A stretch of 64,000 bases of DNA, from contig NZ_PVNG01000006.1 in assembly GCF_003001935.1 (NCBI RefSeq), positions 186,001 through 250,000 on the forward strand, in the 5' to 3' direction. Under the pieces are notes generated by a model that was not told the origin of the DNA, ran no database searches, and was given only the letters and a program-made list of their open reading frames with translations. The DNA is from Nonomuraea fuscirosea. Lineage in GTDB: Bacteria > Actinomycetota > Actinomycetes > Streptosporangiales > Streptosporangiaceae. Within the stretch, counting starts at the first letter, position 1; the number at the start of each line of letters is the position of its first letter. Below are positions 63,153 to 64,000 of the stretch, one piece after another. The position numbers were made by a program, and so were the translations under genes.

Positions 63153-64000
63153 CTACGTGTGGGGCGAGTCCGCCCGCCAGGCCCGGCGCGGCTTCCCGGC
63201 CGCCCAGCGGCGGCGCGGCGTACGAGCAGCCCAGCCACGACGGATGAGACCGACAGCGCCGATGGCCCGCCCGATGTTGAGGACTTCGGCATGCTCGGCG
63301 AGCACCGCGGCGTCGGTCGCGAACTTGGGCACCACGAGCGATGCGTGATCCGTCAGCGTGCCGCTGTCCGACCCAGCGATGGCAGCGTCAACGGCGGCGA
63401 GCTCAGCGAGCGTCGCGGCGTCGGATGCAGCCAGGCCGATCGAGACCTGCTCGGCGAGCGTCGCGGCGTCGCTGGCTTCCTTGGCGACCGCCGCCGAAGC
63501 CGCTTCGTGGAGCGCGCCCGCGTCGGCCGCCGCCAGCTGCGTTTCCACCGTCGCGACTTCGGCCAGCGTTCCGGAGTCGGCGGAGATCGGGCCGATCGTC
63601 TTAGCGACGTTCACCGTCTCGGCCAGCACGCCGGAGTCGACGCCAGCGGTCTGGGTGCCGAGCTGGGCAGTCTCAGCGAGCACCGCCTGATCGGCGGCCT
63701 GCCGTCCGACTTCCAGCATCGACATCTCAGCCAGCGCGCCCGCGTCGGCCGCCATCGCCTGCGCCGCCACTGCGGCGGCCTCGGCCAGCGTTCCAGAGTC
63801 AGCGGTGATCGGACCGATCGTCTTAGCGACGTCGGCCAGCTCGGCCAGCGCGCCGGAGTCGACGCCGGCGGCTTGCACGTCCACGTGGGCGGTGTCGATG
63901 ACGTGCGCCTGGTCGACGCCGCTCCACCCGACCTCCAGCATCGACGTCTCACCGAGCACCGCCTGATCGGCGCCGCCCGGGACGGCGTCGACGGCCGGGG
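63153..64000 (-). CDS. Repeat-rich phage protein (5' end outside window)
   Basis: The frame is open to the right edge of the window, so the N-terminus is missing. More than 260 residues are seen. They consist of degenerate repeats of about 15-20 residues with the core DSGTLAE or D-x-(G/A)-x-L-A-E (DSGALAELADVAKT, ADSGTLAEAAAVAAQ, ASDAATLAELAAVDAAI). The end is a basic tail (RRGWAARTPRRRW). It may be a fibre or a helical/beta-solenoid spacer. Position before the portal is unusual for a fibre. No named family. Confidence 0.7.
   Translation of the reverse strand, partial: PAVDAVPGGADQAVLGETSMLEVGWSGVDQAHVIDTAHVDVQAAGVDSGALAELADVAKTIGPITADSGTLAEAAAVAAQAMAADAGALAEMSMLEVGRQAADQAVLAETAQLGTQTAGVDSGVLAETVNVAKTIGPISADSGTLAEVATVETQLAAADAGALHEAASAAVAKEASDAATLAEQVSIGLAASDAATLAELAAVDAAIAGSDSGTLTDHASLVVPKFATDAAVLAEHAEVLNIGRAIGAVGLIRRGWAARTPRRRWAAGKPRRAWRADSPHT

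Noticed and set aside
1..64000. tRNA or tmRNA genes, including an att-site tRNA at the element edge
   Set aside because: No T-arm GGTTCGAATCC-like signature or cloverleaf was noticed on either strand; a tRNAscan-SE run would settle it.

Overview
The window is high-GC actinobacterial DNA. Strong SD motifs alternate with apparently leaderless starts, and GTG/TTG starts are common. WhiB, SsgA-like, DUF2637 and KorSA-type genes point to a mycelial, sporulating actinomycete (Streptomycetes or Streptosporangiales). The genus cannot be fixed from this sequence. No rRNA, tRNA or CRISPR array was seen.

Positions 1-21,200 look like ordinary chromosome, arranged as small regulator/effector pairs: aldo/keto reductase; MarR with YceI; a secreted fasciclin protein; an alpha/beta hydrolase with its TetR regulator and a palindromic operator; a frameshifted MerR pseudogene; an orphan HoxX-type protein followed by an XRE-MurA fusion; a tyrosine recombinase; TetR with a cupin; an ArsB/NhaD-type antiporter behind a structured leader and a coupled 30-codon uORF; LysR divergent from an MFS exporter and an NmrA-type reductase; GNAT; a lipoprotein L,D-transpeptidase; and a RecD2 helicase.

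From about 21.28 kb to the right edge lies a mobile element that runs out of the window. Its left part (21.3-31 kb) resembles an actinomycete integrative/conjugative element: a TraB/FtsK-like translocase, small membrane proteins, an SsgA-like protein, a DUF2637 (Spd-like) protein with a dense GTGTCAC repeat cluster, WhiB, and a GntR/KorSA-like repressor. The middle (31-37.6 kb) is an accessory and regulatory zone. It holds a compact radical-SAM/SPASM - 39-aa peptide - APH-like kinase cassette that looks like an uncharacterised RiPP system, an XRE-TPR regulator, a GNAT, and a 66-aa HTH protein. The right part (37.6-64 kb) is a leftward siphovirus late operon ending at a strong terminator. In transcription order it encodes a repeat protein, portal, MuF-ADP-ribosyltransferase, scaffold, capsid, connectors, tail tube, frameshifted tail chaperones, two paralogous tape measures, Dit, two paralogous Gp37-like tail proteins, lysis genes, a candidate Acb2/Tad1-like protein and a holin. 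An AbiTii-domain gene sits in the tail operon on the opposite strand, as a typical defence moron.

Fifteen copies of a 20-bp dyad (CGCvAGC-N6-GCTkGCG) occur in both the conjugative-like and phage halves, and by eye none occur in the chromosomal part. This suggests one hybrid element under one DNA-binding protein. No integrase, terminase or replication gene is visible; these probably lie beyond the right edge.
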